Positions 5,405 through 5,910 of a stretch of DNA of 5,910 nucleotides are shown piece after piece; the first letter of the stretch is position 1, and each line of letters starts with the position of its first letter. This stretch comes from VBDM01 sp041493345 (GTDB taxonomy: Bacteria; Pseudomonadota; Gammaproteobacteria; Burkholderiales; SG8-39), in contig JBGPYQ010000216.1 of assembly GCA_041493345.1 (NCBI GenBank), forward strand, positions 1 through 5,910, read 5' to 3'. The notes below the pieces were generated by a model. The model did not search any database and was not told the origin of the DNA. It saw only the letters and a list, made by a program, of their open reading frames with translations. The position numbers were made by a program, and so were the translations under genes.

Positions 5405-5910
5405 ACGTCATTCTCGAATCTCGGCCTTTCGGCCGAGCTGCTCCGCGCCGTCGCCGAGCAGGGTTACACCGAACCCACCCCCATCCAGGCGCAAGCCATT
5501 CCAGTCGTGCTCGCCGGGCGCGATCTGCTCGGCGCCGCCCAGACCGGCACCGGCAAGACCGCCGGTTTCACCCTGCCGCTGCTGCAGTTGCTCGCGACGA
5601 AGACCCGTGCAGGCCATTCGCCCGCGCGCCACCCCGCTGTTGGCGCAGGCTTCTCCGCGCCTCGTCCACCCCGCGCCCTCGTCCTCGTGCCCACGCGCGA
5701 GCTCGCTGCGCAGGTGCAGGAGAGCGTGCGCGCCTACGGCAAGCATCTCAGGCTGCGCACCACGGTGATCTACGGCGGCGTGGGCTTCAACCCGCAGGTG
5801 ACGGAGCTGCGCCGCGGCGTGGACATCGTCGTCGCGACTCCGGGCCGCTTGCTCGATCACGTGCAGCAGAAGACCATCGATTTGCGTCATGTCGAGTTCC
5901 TCGTCCTTGA
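5405..5910 (+). CDS. rhlE: RhlE-like DEAD-box ATP-dependent RNA helicase, N-terminal part (cut by right edge; start codon missing)
   Basis: This is an ATP-dependent RNA helicase that remodels RNA structure, typically in ribosome assembly and RNA turnover. The window shows the first RecA-like domain: the aromatic and leading residues FSNLGL, the Q motif GYTEPTPIQ (5462-5488), motif I AQTGTGKT (5537-5560), motif Ia PTREL (5690-5704), the YGG segment, and motif Ib TPGR (5837-5848). It ends at VEFLVL plus the first two bases of the next codon, where DEAD would follow. The wording of the Q-motif region and LVLVPTREL is typical of proteobacterial RhlE, although other DEAD-box paralogues cannot be fully excluded. 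A 20-30 residue insert rich in Ala, Pro and Arg separates motif I from Ia. No ATG, GTG or TTG occurs in frame at the expected start; the listed start is the ACG codon where homology begins. The only in-frame standard codon in the leader is GTG 5273, which would add 44 residues. See the findings for a probable one-base loss. Confidence 0.85.

Noticed and set aside
5373..5768. A 131-residue plus-strand frame starting at TTG 5373
   Set aside because: It overlaps the helicase in another frame and is Ser/Pro/Arg-rich. It is useful only as a clue: its first codons join the helicase frame if the missing G is restored.
5408..5890. A 160-residue minus-strand frame opposite the helicase
   Set aside because: The plus strand carries ordered helicase motifs, so this is a GC-bias shadow.

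Overview
The window is GC-rich, with codons strongly biased to G or C in the third position. It looks like a chromosomal fragment of a proteobacterium. The RhlE-type helicase, the two c-di-GMP proteins and the NMT1/TauA-type binding protein fit a betaproteobacterium (Burkholderiales, Rhodocyclales or Nitrosomonadales relatives) best. That placement is an inference from gene style and has not been tested by a search. I see no rRNA, tRNA, CRISPR array, insertion sequence or phage gene.

Layout: (1) Positions 1-907, minus strand, hold a periplasmic substrate-binding protein of an NMT1/TauA/SsuA-type ABC importer. Its signal peptide and Shine-Dalgarno site are clear, and its C-terminus is cut by the left edge. 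(2) Positions 908 to about 1203 are a divergent intergenic region with a weak minus-strand promoter candidate, an imperfect direct repeat and a strong GC hairpin just before the next gene. (3) About 1204-3858, plus strand, is a large soluble PAS-PAS-GAF-GGDEF-EAL protein. Its EAL phosphodiesterase site is intact, but its cyclase signature is altered to TGDEF. (4) 3855-5105, plus strand, is a multi-spanning membrane diguanylate cyclase with a canonical GGEEF site and no inhibitory I-site. It overlaps the previous stop codon by four bases (TTGA), so the two genes probably form one transcription unit. (5) 5106 to about 5404 is a roughly 300-base leader region with a good sigma-70-like promoter, a bulged hairpin and an A-run/G-run inverted repeat. 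(6) About 5405-5910, plus strand, is the N-terminal part of an RhlE-like DEAD-box RNA helicase, cut by the right edge just as the DEAD motif begins.

How the genes work together: genes 3 and 4 are a c-di-GMP pair. One is a cytoplasmic sensor that most likely degrades c-di-GMP, and the other is a membrane-bound synthase without product inhibition. The binding protein and the helicase appear to be independent neighbours.

The most surprising detail is the helicase start. A good Shine-Dalgarno sequence is followed at the right distance by GATACG where a start codon is expected. Restoring one G would create ATG in the correct frame. This is either a sequencing or assembly error, a real start-codon mutation, or a non-AUG start. 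Beyond that I found no convincing undescribed system; the genes belong to recognisable families.
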